The notes beneath the pieces were generated by a model. The model ran no database searches. It saw only the letters and a program-made list of their open reading frames with translations, and had not been told where the DNA came from. Shown in pieces: positions 14,193-23,542 of a stretch of 64,000 bases of DNA. Position 1 is the stretch's first letter. Every line of letters starts with the position of its first letter. Source of the DNA: Xanthomonas vesicatoria ATCC 35937 (GTDB taxonomy: Bacteria; Pseudomonadota; Gammaproteobacteria; Xanthomonadales; Xanthomonadaceae); assembly GCF_001908725.1 (NCBI RefSeq), contig NZ_CP018725.1, forward strand, positions 3,596,001-3,660,000, written 5' to 3'. The position numbers and the translations under genes are program-made.

Positions 14193-15779
14193 TCACCAAT
14201 CCGTCGGCGCGTAATCCTTCAGGAACTGCCCCCACACGTGCTCGCCGGTGTTGAAGCCGTGGATGATCGGGTCGACGATGCGGGCGGCGCCGTCGACGAT
14301 ATCCAGCGGCGGGTGGAAGCGTTCCTGCTGCACCTTGAGCGCGGCGATATCGGCGGGATCTTCATCGGTGACCCAACCGGTGTCGACGCTGTTCATGTGA
14401 ATGCCGTCGTTTTGATAATCCGCCGCCGAGGTGCGCGTCATCATGTTCAACGCGGCCTTGGCCATGTTGGTATGCGGGTGGCGGGTGGTCTTGAAGTTGC
14501 GGTAGAACTGGCCTTCCATCGCCGAGACGTTGACGATGTGCTTGTCGCGCTCGGGTGTGCGCAGCATCAGCGGCTTGAGTCGCGCGTTGATGATGAAGGG
14601 CGCGATGGCGTTGACCAGTTGCGTTTCCAGCAGCTCCACCGACGGCACTTCGGCCATCAGCAGGCGCCAGGAGTTGCGGCCGCGCAGGTCGACCTGCTGC
14701 AGATCCTGGTCGAGACGGCCTTCCGGGAATAGATGTTCCTGGCCCACCAGCTCGTCGTCCAGCAGCGCGACCTGCGACAGCTCGGCGGCGCGGGTGAGGC
14801 CATCGGCATCGGCGAGGCCGCGCCCGTGCACGGCCGGCAGCGCGGTGGCCGAGGCTTCGCGCAATAGCTCGGGCGTGCGTAGCCCTTCGTAATGGCCCAC
14901 CAGCTGCCGCACGGTGTCCGGTAGCGCATCCAGCGCGGCGGTTTCATTGGCCATCATGTGCGCGTAGAACTGCGGCGGGCGGCGCACGGTCTGGCAGGCA
15001 TTGTTGATGATGAAATCGAGCCGCTCACGCGTGGCCAGCAACTGGCTGCAGAAAGCCTCCACGCTGGGGGTGTGGCGCAGATCCAGGCCGAAGACCTGCA
15101 GGCGGTGACCCCACTGCGCAAAGTCCGGCTCTTCCGCGTAGCGCGCGGCCGAATCGCGCGGGAAGCGCGTGGTCACGATCAGTTCGGCACCGGCACGCAA
15201 TAACTTCAAGCCGGCCTGATAGCCGATCTTGACCCGCCCACCGGTGAGCAAGGCCACGCGGCCGCGCAGGTCGGCGGTTTCGGTGCGCTTGAAGAAGTTC
15301 AGTTCGGCGCAGGCCGGGCACATCTGGTCGTAGAAGTGATGCAGCTGGGTGAACTTCTGCTTGCACACGTAGCAGTGCCGCAACTCGGGCGAATGCATCG
15401 GCTCCGGCGGCTCGGATGCGTTCTCGCCGTTATGGGCGTCGTGCAGACCAGCGGCATGCGGCGGGAAGAAGTTCGGCGTGCTGAACACCGGCTTGCGTCG
15501 CAACGCACGGATGCCGCGTTGTTCGAGCAACGCCTCGGCCTTGCGCACCTTTTCCTGATGCCGCTCGCGCTCGCGCTGCTTGAGCAGCTGCCGCCGCGCC
15601 TTGGGCTCGGGGTGATAGACCTTGGCCACCACCTGGTGCAGGCGCACGCGGTCGGCCTCGGGCAGGGTGTCGAGCACGCTGCGGTCGGCCTCGATGGCCT
15701 CCAGCAGGTCCAGCGCCGCGCGCAGGCGGTCGGTGAGCGGCAGGTCGTCGTTGGCGGGCAGGGGCGGGGCGTTGGTGTT
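14193..15779 (-). CDS. SDR-family protein with N-terminal zinc-type Cys cluster
   Basis: 528 residues from a TTG at 15,779 (product beginning MNTNAPPLPA); an upstream TTG at 15,827 would add 16 hydrophobic residues and is less likely. Residues 1-100 are a charged helical region. A CYVC (137-140) and CPAC (155-158) pair forms a probable zinc site. The Rossmann fold starts at LLTGGRVKIGYQAG (~179-191) and DFIINNAC follows. Where SDRs have YxxxK the sequence reads HTNMAK, so the catalytic Tyr is missing. SVDTGWVTDE gives the usual post-catalytic loop. Length is about double a classical SDR. Reaction unknown; it could be a non-catalytic or atypical reductase. Confidence 0.8.
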   Translation of the reverse strand, partial: NTNAPPLPANDDLPLTDRLRAALDLLEAIEADRSVLDTLPEADRVRLHQVVAKVYHPEPKARRQLLKQRERERHQEKVRKAEALLEQRGIRALRRKPVFSTPNFFPPHAAGLHDAHNGENASEPPEPMHSPELRHCYVCKQKFTQLHHFYDQMCPACAELNFFKRTETADLRGRVALLTGGRVKIGYQAGLKLLRAGAELIVTTRFPRDSAARYAEEPDFAQWGHRLQVFGLDLRHTPSVEAFCSQLLATRERLDFIINNACQTVRRPPQFYAHMMANETAALDALPDTVRQLVGHYEGLRTPELLREASATALPAVHGRGLADADGLTRAAELSQVALLDDELVGQEHLFPEGRLDQDLQQVDLRGRNSWRLLMAEVPSVELLETQLVNAIAPFIINARLKPLMLRTPERDKHIVNVSAMEGQFYRNFKTTRHPHTNMAKAALNMMTRTSAADYQNDGIHMNSVDTGWVTDEDPADIAALKVQQERFHPPLDIVDGAARIVDPIIHGFNTGEHVWGQFLKDYAPTDW

Positions 15780-16016
15780 CAAGGCAGATCCGGAAATTAG
15801 CAATAAAAGCGGAGCTAAAGGCAACAAGCAGCGATAAAAACAGCGCGAAGTTGCGGTGTGGCGCGCAGTGCGGAGACTCGACTGACGCTATCGACAATAG
15901 CCATTTTCGCCGTTTTGGTGGGTCGGCGCCAGAATTTACAGGCCGGCGCGCCTGAATTGCGGAAAGCTCAACAGATGTCGGCAATCTGGACTACCGTTGC
16001 TCACTTGATCGATTGC

Positions 16017-16949
16017 TTAGTTGGCAGCAGATGTCGTCGGTACAAGTACTTCGCCATTGTCGGTGCCGTCGACGGTTAGGGTAAGCGTTCCCGAGCGTCC
16101 AGTTTCCGGCGGTGTGATGGGCGGCAATCCGCGCAGCGCAGCTAAATGCTCAGGAATTCTTGCTTCTTCTTTGGCGATAAACACGTTTCGGTCGACCTTG
16201 CCGGCGTCATCCTTGTAACTTCGGCTGAAGTAAACTTTTGCGAGTGTGCCTCCCGGCGCAGTTTTCCAGAATGCAACTTGGTACTCAACGGAATCGTCGC
16301 GCATTTGTGGGATAGCAGCTGCCGTTTCGTTCTTGGCGGGAGAGACGTAAATTTGCTTGAAATGGGGATTTCCGCTGCGCTCTCCGGTCTGACGTAGTAG
16401 TTCCAGCTTGGCCTCTGGAGTGCTGCCGTCGAAGTGATGGAAAATGGCAATCATGTTGCTCCACTTGATCAAGCTTTGGCCCTGTGGGATATATTCAACA
16501 TAAACAAGCGAGTCTCCGCGCGATTCGGCAACATAGCCCACGTAAAAACTGGTTCCTTCGAATTCGATCCGTCTAGGAACCCCGGGTATTTCGATGTTGG
16601 CAGGAATGGATGCCGGGGAAAGGTGGATATCAATCTGCTTGCCACTACAGACCCCTTTGACTTCGGTGACGCTACGTAAGTCAATTTTTCGGTTCACGAG
16701 GTCAAATTTCACATCGATCTTGTCAGTGCCATCGTCATTTATCCATCCATATCCCATCGTCTCACGCGAAAATTGAATGATGTAAGGCTTTCCAAGCGAT
16801 CTGGTGACTTGTTTGGCTGTCCAGCCAAGCTTGATCGACTGTGCCTTTTCGCAATCAATCGGTCTTGGTGATGTTGCCAACGCAAGTGGTGTGCATAGAA
16901 TAGATGCCACGAAAATTGTCGTGTACCGCAATAGGTGCCTGGGGTGCAT
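16017..16949 (-). CDS. Secreted protein of unknown function
   Basis: 310 residues from the ATG at 16,949 (GAGGATCGTC upstream); the longer frame to 16,997 would bury the signal peptide. The signal peptide is LLRYTTIFVASILCTPLALA, so the product is periplasmic or outer-membrane. An early segment, CEKAQSIKLGWTAKQVTRSLGKPYII with MGYGWIN, resembles the SmpA/OmlA-like fold that reads sequence strength in small lipoproteins, a tentative likeness. The rest has no recognised domain. It stands alone between the SDR gene and the divergent hydroquinone reductase gene. Confidence 0.65.
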   Translation of the reverse strand: MHPRHLLRYTTIFVASILCTPLALATSPRPIDCEKAQSIKLGWTAKQVTRSLGKPYIIQFSRETMGYGWINDDGTDKIDVKFDLVNRKIDLRSVTEVKGVCSGKQIDIHLSPASIPANIEIPGVPRRIEFEGTSFYVGYVAESRGDSLVYVEYIPQGQSLIKWSNMIAIFHHFDGSTPEAKLELLRQTGERSGNPHFKQIYVSPAKNETAAAIPQMRDDSVEYQVAFWKTAPGGTLAKVYFSRSYKDDAGKVDRNVFIAKEEARIPEHLAALRGLPPITPPETGRSGTLTLTVDGTDNGEVLVPTTSAAN

Positions 16950-17123
16950 GACGATCCTCGAGATCTTGATGAAGTAGGTTTTTCTTCGGTCCCGCATAGC
17001 TTATTGGAAATTTCGGGGTACTTCACTACAAGTGTTAAAGAAACAGTAGATGTCTGCCTCTCACGCGTTCTCCAAATCGTGTGAGCTACGGTGAAAGCTT
17101 GTGATTTGCATGGAGAAGGCAGC

Positions 17124-18098
17124 ATGGGTCTGTTGGTCGATGGCAAGTGGCAAGACAGTTGGTATGACACCAGCAAGAGCGATGGGCGCTTCGAGCGCTC
17201 GCAATCGCAGTTTCGCAATTGGGTCACGCGCGATGGCAGTGCGGGGCCGCATGGCGAAGGTGGTTTTCGGGCCGCTCCAGGGCGTTATCACCTGTATGTA
17301 TCGCTTGCCTGCCCGTGGGCGCACCGCACGCTGATCTTTCGTCGCTTGAAAGGTCTCGAGTTGATGGTCGATGTGTCGGTCGTGCACTGGCTGATGGGCC
17401 AAAACGGCTGGACCTTCGCCGGTGGGCCGGGCGTGGTGAGCGATACGTTGCATGATGCACAGTATCTGTACGAGGTGTATCTCAAGGCCGACCCGCACTA
17501 CTCGGGACGGGTGACGGTGCCGGTGTTGTGGGACCGCGAGCGCAAGACGGTGGTGAGTAACGAGTCAGCCGACATCATCCGCATGTTCAATAGCGCCTTC
17601 GATGAGGTAGGCGCTGCAGATGGCGATTATTATCCTGGGCCGCTGCGTGAGCAGATCGATGCGGTCAATACACGTATTTACGACACCGTCAATAACGGCG
17701 TCTACAAGGCGGGCTTTGCCACCACGCAGGCAGCCTACGAAGAAGCAGTGGTGCCGCTCTTCGAGACGCTGGACTGGCTGGAAGCGCACCTGGGCGAGCA
17801 CCGTTACCTCTGCGGTGAAAGGCTCACCGAGGCAGATTGGCGGTTGTTTACGACGCTGATCCGGTTCGATGCGGTGTATGTCGGGCACTTCAAATGCAAC
17901 CTGCGAAGGATTGCCGACTATCGGCAATTGTCCGGATTTCTGCGCGAGCTTTACCAGATGCCCGGTATTGCGGAGACAGTGAATTTCCAGCACATCAAGG
18001 GCCATTACTACCAGAGTCACGACATCATCAACCCGACCGGCATCGTCCCGATGGGGCCGCTGCTGGATCTGGACGCGCCACATGGGCGTGGGAGTTAA
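17124..18098 (+). CDS. yqjG: Glutathionyl-hydroquinone reductase (Xi-class GST)
   Basis: 324 residues; the ATG at 17,124 has GGAGAAGG upstream. Thioredoxin-like N-terminal domain with the catalytic Cys in SLACPWAHRTLI (C63), the hallmark of Xi-class (YqjG/EcmB/PcpF) enzymes. An all-helical GST-C domain follows (NSAFDEVG, YDTVNNGVYKAGFATTQAAYEEAV, CGERLTEADWRLF). The enzyme reduces glutathionyl-hydroquinones to hydroquinones with GSH in the cytoplasm. The VOC-fold gene 76 bases downstream on the same strand may be cotranscribed. Confidence 0.9.
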   Translation: MGLLVDGKWQDSWYDTSKSDGRFERSQSQFRNWVTRDGSAGPHGEGGFRAAPGRYHLYVSLACPWAHRTLIFRRLKGLELMVDVSVVHWLMGQNGWTFAGGPGVVSDTLHDAQYLYEVYLKADPHYSGRVTVPVLWDRERKTVVSNESADIIRMFNSAFDEVGAADGDYYPGPLREQIDAVNTRIYDTVNNGVYKAGFATTQAAYEEAVVPLFETLDWLEAHLGEHRYLCGERLTEADWRLFTTLIRFDAVYVGHFKCNLRRIADYRQLSGFLRELYQMPGIAETVNFQHIKGHYYQSHDIINPTGIVPMGPLLDLDAPHGRGS

Positions 18099-18174
18099 TG
18101 CGCCTGTTCGACATGGCGTGTTGTCCGCAGTGGTGGCGTATGCTGCGCACCCGCACGACCAACAGGATGACGGC

Positions 18175-18570
18175 ATGCTCAACCATGTGATGGTGGGATC
18201 GAACGACATCGCACGTGCGCGTGCGTTTTACGATGCAGTATTGGGCGACGTCTTCGGTGCGCCCGCGCCCGTTGTCCACCAGGCGGGTACTGGTCATATC
18301 CGGTTGTTCTATCGGCATGCGGGCAGTACTTTTTCGGTCAGCGAGCCGATCAACGACGAATCCGCAAGCCCAGGCAACGGCGCCACGGTCGGCGTCAAGT
18401 GCGACTCGCCAGAGCAGGTGCAGCGGTTCCATGACATCGCGGTGGCTGCCGGCGGCGTCTCTATCGAGAACCCGCCCGGCTTGCGCGAGAGCAGCATGGG
18501 GCAGACGTGGTTGGCCTACGTGCGCGACCCGGACGGAAACAAATTGTGTGCGATCTATCGCCCAGCGTGA
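18175..18570 (+). CDS. VOC family (glyoxalase/bleomycin resistance fold) protein
   Basis: 131 residues from the ATG at 18,175 with AGGATGACGGC upstream. Two beta-alpha-beta-beta-beta modules are seen: MLNHVMVGSNDIARARAFYDAVLG at the front, and WLAYVRDPDGNKLCAIYRP at the end. Metal ligands are placed by homology at His4 and the Glu/Asp region of the later strands, but the final Glu of classical glyoxalase I is not clear. Many VOC proteins of this size are annotated as glyoxalase-like without a known substrate. It lies behind the hydroquinone reductase, so a role in electrophile handling is plausible. Confidence 0.8.
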   Translation: MLNHVMVGSNDIARARAFYDAVLGDVFGAPAPVVHQAGTGHIRLFYRHAGSTFSVSEPINDESASPGNGATVGVKCDSPEQVQRFHDIAVAAGGVSIENPPGLRESSMGQTWLAYVRDPDGNKLCAIYRPA

Positions 18571-18617
18571 GCCTTGACGCTTGCGCTGTCTGTCGCAGGC
18601 GCACACTGCTTACTTGA

Positions 18618-19793
18618 ATGGCTCCCGAGATGCCGCCGACGCCAGAGACGGATCCTTCGTTCGTACGACTGCTCGTGCGGCTTATGATCGATTTCGCCGC
18701 TTTGGTCGTGCCGTTTGTCATTCCGCTGTGTCTGCCATTCCCGCTTGTCTGGGTGTATCTGTTCGGGGCGATGCTGGCGCAGTGGGCTGAGAACAAACTG
18801 CGCGGCGCAGTGGATGCCACGTGGGTCTGGTGGCTGGGGGCGTGTTTCGGCGTCAGCGTTGCGCTAGGTTTGCGGGCAGGGACGATGTTTGCCGGCATTG
18901 TGGCCGGCGGCGCATCGTTTGCCGCGCTGCTCCTTGCAGGTCGGGTGTGGGAAAAGGTCGCGTGTCTGAACATCCCGCGGCACGACCCAGGCCCGACGAT
19001 CATGCGCATCCAGGGCGTTGAACGACCGCTTGGCACTGCACACGCCAAGACGGCGCTCATGACGCCGGAAGGTCTGCGTCTACGCGTCGTTGGCTGCCAT
19101 GAGCCGCGCAACAGCGCGCCGCTGCAGTACGACTATCTGTTCCCGGACGGCAGCGTGGTGTTTGGCGCAGGCGCATCGATGGGTTACTCACCGAATGGCC
19201 GTTATTTCGTCTCGCCGATGCCGACCACCGGCACGTGGCGGCTGCTGATTTACGACCGGCATACGCAATGGGTCTATCGCTGCAACAAGGTCGAAACCTT
19301 TGTCGCTATCCATCAGGTGACGCAAACGCATGTCGAAGGCTGGGGAAGCCGGGTCGAAAAAGACGGCCGCATGCTGTCGGCCTCGATTGAGGATCTCATC
19401 GCGCATTCGGTCAATGAGCCGATGGTCGACATCGAAGACCTCAAAATTCCGGAGAGCTACGCGGACCGCGCCAGGCAGCAACGGCAGGTAGAGCTCCCGC
19501 CTGCGCCAGCGGGAGCGCCGGCATTGATGCTAGCGGCGTATCTGCCGAGTAGCTTGATGACACTCGACGATCCATTGGAACCGCTCTTTTCGCCCAGTTT
19601 GGAGCTGATTGTCGATGGCCAGCCCAGTGGGTTGCTGGTCGATGGACGCCACCCAATGCTTCGCTGGGGTGACGATGGTCGGTCGCTCACCTGCGTGGCC
19701 AAGCGCAAAGGCAGCATTGAACAGCCTGCCCCGTGGATGTGGAACGCGCAGCGAGGTTGGTGCGCAGGAGCAGAGGTGCTCAGTCAGTGTTAG
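18618..19793 (+). CDS. Membrane-anchored protein of unknown function
   Basis: 391 residues. The N-terminal ~110 residues have three to four hydrophobic helices (LMIDFAALVVPFVIPLCLPF, LVWVYLFGAMLAQWAE, WVWWLGACFGVSVALGL, and a GIVAGGASFAALLLAG segment). The remaining 280 residues are a soluble beta-rich domain with a repeated strand style (DYLFPDGSVVFGAGASMGYSPN, WRLLIYDRHTQWVYRC, ELIVDGQPSGLLVDGRHPM). That domain recalls WD/propeller-like blades but is too short for a clear call. No ribosome site is obvious before the ATG. Not recognised. Confidence 0.6.
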   Translation: MAPEMPPTPETDPSFVRLLVRLMIDFAALVVPFVIPLCLPFPLVWVYLFGAMLAQWAENKLRGAVDATWVWWLGACFGVSVALGLRAGTMFAGIVAGGASFAALLLAGRVWEKVACLNIPRHDPGPTIMRIQGVERPLGTAHAKTALMTPEGLRLRVVGCHEPRNSAPLQYDYLFPDGSVVFGAGASMGYSPNGRYFVSPMPTTGTWRLLIYDRHTQWVYRCNKVETFVAIHQVTQTHVEGWGSRVEKDGRMLSASIEDLIAHSVNEPMVDIEDLKIPESYADRARQQRQVELPPAPAGAPALMLAAYLPSSLMTLDDPLEPLFSPSLELIVDGQPSGLLVDGRHPMLRWGDDGRSLTCVAKRKGSIEQPAPWMWNAQRGWCAGAEVLSQC

Positions 19794-19890
19794 CTGCAGT
19801 GCCGCAGTGCTGCAGTGCCTTGGTTGCGGCCGTCATGGCCTGTTGAAGCCAACGGGATCGGAGCACGCCCGCATGCAGTTCCCCCCCAAC

Positions 19891-20352
19891 CTAATGCTTG
19901 GCCGCATCCCGGATGATCAATGTCGCCGCGCCCACCGAAATGGCGTCTTCGACCACACCGGTACTGGTCTGGCCATAACGATCAATTGCACGCATGCGCG
20001 CATTGAAGGTGAGGTAGGCGGCGGCCACTGCGGTGGTGGCGCCGAGCAATGCCGCGATGCCGCGTTGTTCGCGCGGTGCCAGTGCAGTGCCGACGATGAC
20101 GCCTGTGGCGATGCGGGCAATCATGCCCGGCAGCACGATACGGTCTGGCGCGGTTTTCATCTTGTCGCCGGCCAGCTCACCGCCGGCCAGCGCCAACATG
20201 CCGGCCGAGGCGAGAGGATTGGCGAGCAATGCCGGGGCGCCATTGTCAGCAGGTAGCTTGCCGGTGCGTGCAGCGTTGGCCACGGCGGCCAGTGGGGTCA
20301 TCGAGCGCATGCCGGCGACGGCGCTCATCAGGATGGAGTGGATCAAAGCCAT
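19891..20352 (-). CDS. DUF4126-type membrane protein
   Basis: 153 residues from the ATG at 20,352 (GCAGAGGTG upstream). Typical DUF4126 start: SILMSAVAGMRSMTPLAAVA, then LANPLASAGMLALAGGELAGDKM, a MIARIATGVIVGTALA helix and a last GVVEDAISVGAATLII helix. Four hydrophobic segments predict an inner-membrane protein. The function of the family is unknown. No operon partner on the same strand within 280 bases. Confidence 0.75.
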   Translation of the reverse strand: MALIHSILMSAVAGMRSMTPLAAVANAARTGKLPADNGAPALLANPLASAGMLALAGGELAGDKMKTAPDRIVLPGMIARIATGVIVGTALAPREQRGIAALLGATTAVAAAYLTFNARMRAIDRYGQTSTGVVEDAISVGAATLIIRDAAKH

Positions 20353-20646
20353 GTGCACCTCTGCGGGGGCGTGCGGATGGACTCGAAAATGAGGCCAGCT
20401 GGCACGCTTCGAGTTGTTGGTGCCCAGAGCCTAGGAGGCCGGATGTATGCGCGATGGCAAGGTGGCGCCAGTGCGATGTGTGCTCAGTGCAGAAGTAACG
20501 AACTTGCCTGACGCGTGGCATCCCATGGCGCCCGATACATGCCGCGGGGCGTCAAGGTCTGAGGCAGCAGCCGGCATGACGATGCTTCTGGCATTGCGCT
20601 GCCTGGCCATGCAGGCGCGGCAGCGCGTTGCCGTCCCCAAGACCTG

Positions 20647-21576
20647 TCAGGGTTGCTTTGCAAAGCTGCCCGCGCGCCACGCCATCCACAACACCGTCAG
20701 GCCCACCGCCAGGCAGATCAGCACGCCGGGCAGCGAGGCTTCCGGGCCGAAGGCGCCGCCGGTGAGCCACTCGGGAAATCCGGAGCGGGCGGTGCTGCGG
20801 GCGATGGCGGGACCCATGTCGGTTCCGGAGACCGCCGCACCGAACAGATAGCCCTGGGTGAAGTTCCAGGCGATATGCACGCCGATCGACATCCAGAGGC
20901 GGCCAGTCAAGGCGTAGAACGCGCCCAACAGGAGGCCGGCTTCCAGTGCGATACAAAGTGCCGCAAACACGGTTGCATGCGGGTTGGCGATATGGCCGAA
21001 GCCGAACAGCGCGGCAGAGGCGGCAAACGCAACCCACGGGCCGAATGCACGCCATACCAGTCGCAGAAAGATGGCGCGGAACAACAGCTCTTCGATCACC
21101 CCGGCCTGCAAGGCCTTGCGCACCGCGGTCCAGGCCGGCGCCGGACCCAGCGCTTGGATGTCGTACAGCCCGAACAGCGCCATGATGCCCATGACCGTGG
21201 CGAACATGGCTGCGCCGACAACCAAGCCAATGGTCAGCTGCGGCAACATCGGACGCAGTGCAAGCTCGCTGGCGCGTCGTCCTTCGGCCAGGCGCACTGC
21301 CAGTACGTAGATCGCCAATCCCACCGCGATGCCGACCAGGCTGGCGACCAGTTGCAGGGGCCGGGAGTCCTTGGGCAGCAGGCTGCCCACACCTCTGCCG
21401 GCCATGGGCGCCAGCGTGGCGACCACCACCAGCAACAGGACCGCCCAGCCAATCGCCCGCAGCCAGCGTAGGCGGCCGGGTTGCAGGACGTTGCGCTCGC
21501 CTAGCGCGATCCGGTGAGAGGGGTGGCTGTGTGCAGACAGTGCGCTATTGGCAACCGATGGCGTTGGTGCGTGCAT
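20647..21576 (-). CDS. CPBP family intramembrane glutamic endopeptidase
   Basis: 309 residues, eight or so hydrophobic segments. The Abi/CPBP active-site motifs are present: EELLFR (E162, E163, R167), FGFGHIAN (H195) and HIAWNFTQG (H234). Members include CAAX-type processing enzymes and bacteriocin self-immunity proteins. It is the second gene of a two-gene unit with the MarR regulator 21,601-22,086, 24 bases apart on the same strand, and is probably under its control. The substrate is unknown. Confidence 0.87.
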   Translation of the reverse strand: MHAPTPSVANSALSAHSHPSHRIALGERNVLQPGRLRWLRAIGWAVLLLVVVATLAPMAGRGVGSLLPKDSRPLQLVASLVGIAVGLAIYVLAVRLAEGRRASELALRPMLPQLTIGLVVGAAMFATVMGIMALFGLYDIQALGPAPAWTAVRKALQAGVIEELLFRAIFLRLVWRAFGPWVAFAASAALFGFGHIANPHATVFAALCIALEAGLLLGAFYALTGRLWMSIGVHIAWNFTQGYLFGAAVSGTDMGPAIARSTARSGFPEWLTGGAFGPEASLPGVLICLAVGLTVLWMAWRAGSFAKQP

Positions 21577-21600
21577 GGGTGACGTCCTGTGAGGTGGTTG

Positions 21601-22086
21601 CTAGCGGGTGGTTGAAAGGGAGGAGGCTTCGACGACAGCTGCGATACGGGTAGCGAATGAGCGATATTGCAAGGCGGTGATGGCTTCACTGAGAACAGTG
21701 GAGAGCGCAACGGAGAGTTCCTGGTCGAGCTGTGCGGCAGCTGCGTTTGTCGCCGCCCATTGCTGTTGCAGTGCAGGCACCATCGTCTTTGCTTTTGGGG
21801 TCAGCGTGACGATCCGTTCGCGCGCGTCGGCACCTGGCTTCAACACGGTGAGCCGTTGCCTGGTCATCTGCGCCACGGTCTGGCTGGCAGCGGAATGGGT
21901 AATGCCGATTTCCTGCGCAAGGGCCTTGATGGACAGCGGCCCCGATCGCAGCAGGGCGCGCAGGACGGGGGTGTAGCGCGGCCGCCAGTCGAGCCCTGCA
22001 GCGGCGTAGACCGCTTCCAAGTCGCCATCGAGCAGTTCGATCAGATGCCGGACCAGGGTGCCAAGGGTGGGAGAAGGCGAGTTCAT
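21601..22086 (-). CDS. MarR family transcriptional regulator
   Basis: 161 residues. Winged helix-turn-helix of the MarR type: PVLRALLRSGPLSIKALAQEIGITHSAASQTVAQM, then the wing GADARERIVTLTPKAK. The dimerisation helices are at both ends. It is the first gene of a unit with the CPBP peptidase gene. The upstream 35 bases contain AGCG and CGCT half-sites around a TGTTGCAG core, a possible autorepression site that I do not rate highly. Ligand unknown. Confidence 0.87.
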   Translation of the reverse strand: MNSPSPTLGTLVRHLIELLDGDLEAVYAAAGLDWRPRYTPVLRALLRSGPLSIKALAQEIGITHSAASQTVAQMTRQRLTVLKPGADARERIVTLTPKAKTMVPALQQQWAATNAAAAQLDQELSVALSTVLSEAITALQYRSFATRIAAVVEASSLSTTR

Positions 22087-22186
22087 GTGGCAAATGTATA
22101 AGCGCTGTTGCAGTTACGCTATGTGCCGGAAGTAGGGGGCATTGGCTGGCACTGAAGGAGGGGCCGGCATTGCTTGCGTGCGTTGG

Positions 22187-23542
22187 CTAACCGGCGTCAG
22201 CGGGTGTCCCGTCGCCATAGACCCACTGCGCGAACAGCGCTGAGAGATCGCGCCCGCTGGCGCGCTCCATTGCCAACTGAAAATCGCGGCTGACCACGGT
22301 TTTGCCAACGTTACTGCGGGTGTAGCGGCGCATGCCGGACCAGAACGTCTGCTCTCCAAGCGTTTCCCGCAAGTGGGCAACGAAGAGCGCACCCTTGCTG
22401 TACTGCACGGCGCGACGCAGACGCAACGAGGGATAATCGCCTGACCAGGCAAGCGGTTTGTCGAAGCCGGCGTCGCGGGCGATGGCAAGCCGGCGGCGTG
22501 CTTCGTCCAGTTCCTGCTGGTATGCCGCATCGCCAAAGGCGTGTTGCTTCCAGGCGGCGACCATGAAGGTGGTGATGCCCTCGTTCAACCAGAAGTCCCG
22601 CCACGAAGCGCAAGTGACAAGATTGCCCCACCACTGATGCGCCATTTCATGGGCGATGATCCATGGCGAAGCAGGGGCTTCCTGCTCGTCTTGCAATGCT
22701 TGCGCACCGATGAGCGAGAAGGTGGCGGTCTCCTGTGCCTCCTGCCCGGGCACAAGAAGCTGGGTGTAACGGCGTTCTGGCAGCGAGATGCCGGCCGCGT
22801 GCGCAAAGAATTCCGCAATGGCCGGTGTCTGCTGGAATGCTGCAGCCAGGTTCGCGCCCTGACCGGTACCATCGAGATAGACGAATGTGCCGGTGGTGGT
22901 ATCGGATATTTGCTGCGAGAAATGTCCAACTGCAAATCCGAACAGATATGGCGAATACGGCCTGTCGGCGCGCCAGCGGTGCAGCACCAGATCGTTCGAG
23001 AGCACTTGGCTGGGTGACGCTTTGCCGATGCTCACCGCATCCATGCCGGCTGGAAGAAATAGATCCAGTGAGAACGTCGCTTTGTCGCCGGGACTGTCTT
23101 GCAGGCAGACCATCCAGTCGCATGCGAAGTAGCTGGTGTAAAAGCCACCGGCTGCGCGAACGATACCCTGGGCCGGCACGCCGGCAATCTTGAAGGTGAG
23201 CGAGGCGCGGGCTCCCTTCGCAAGCGCGGTTGGTAACGTAAAGGTGATGCCCTTGGTGGTGTTGGTCGCGGTGATCGTCCGACCATCCAGTTCGGCCGAG
23301 GTGACCTGCAATGCGTTCGGCGAGAAGGTCAGTTGGCTAAGATGGTCGGTGGTGCTGCGCAGGGTGATGCGCTGCGCGCCGGAGAGCGCCGTGGTGGCAA
23401 GATCCGGGCGCAGTTGCACGTGATAGCGTTCGACCTCGAACCCAGCGCCCGGTAGCGTTGGCGCTGCGGCCATCAGAGAAAACGGTGCGAGTGTCAGCAG
23501 CGTCATCAAAGCCTTGTATCCCGCAAGCATCCAACGCATCAC
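22187..23542 (-). CDS. M1-family-like metallopeptidase
   Basis: 451 residues with an N-terminal signal peptide (MTLLTLAPFSLMAAA). Beta-sandwich N-terminal domain, then the gluzincin site HEMAHQWWGN (H298, E299, H302) and NEGITTF (E321), as in aminopeptidase N. The exopeptidase GAMEN motif is not present: the aligned place reads QEAQETATFSLIGA. The chain ends soon after the thermolysin-like domain, so the C-terminal helical domain of long M1 enzymes is absent. It overlaps the esterase gene stop by four bases (ATGA) and is the second gene of that operon. Probably periplasmic; specificity uncertain. Confidence 0.85.
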   Translation of the reverse strand: MMRWMLAGYKALMTLLTLAPFSLMAAAPTLPGAGFEVERYHVQLRPDLATTALSGAQRITLRSTTDHLSQLTFSPNALQVTSAELDGRTITATNTTKGITFTLPTALAKGARASLTFKIAGVPAQGIVRAAGGFYTSYFACDWMVCLQDSPGDKATFSLDLFLPAGMDAVSIGKASPSQVLSNDLVLHRWRADRPYSPYLFGFAVGHFSQQISDTTTGTFVYLDGTGQGANLAAAFQQTPAIAEFFAHAAGISLPERRYTQLLVPGQEAQETATFSLIGAQALQDEQEAPASPWIIAHEMAHQWWGNLVTCASWRDFWLNEGITTFMVAAWKQHAFGDAAYQQELDEARRRLAIARDAGFDKPLAWSGDYPSLRLRRAVQYSKGALFVAHLRETLGEQTFWSGMRRYTRSNVGKTVVSRDFQLAMERASGRDLSALFAQWVYGDGTPADAG

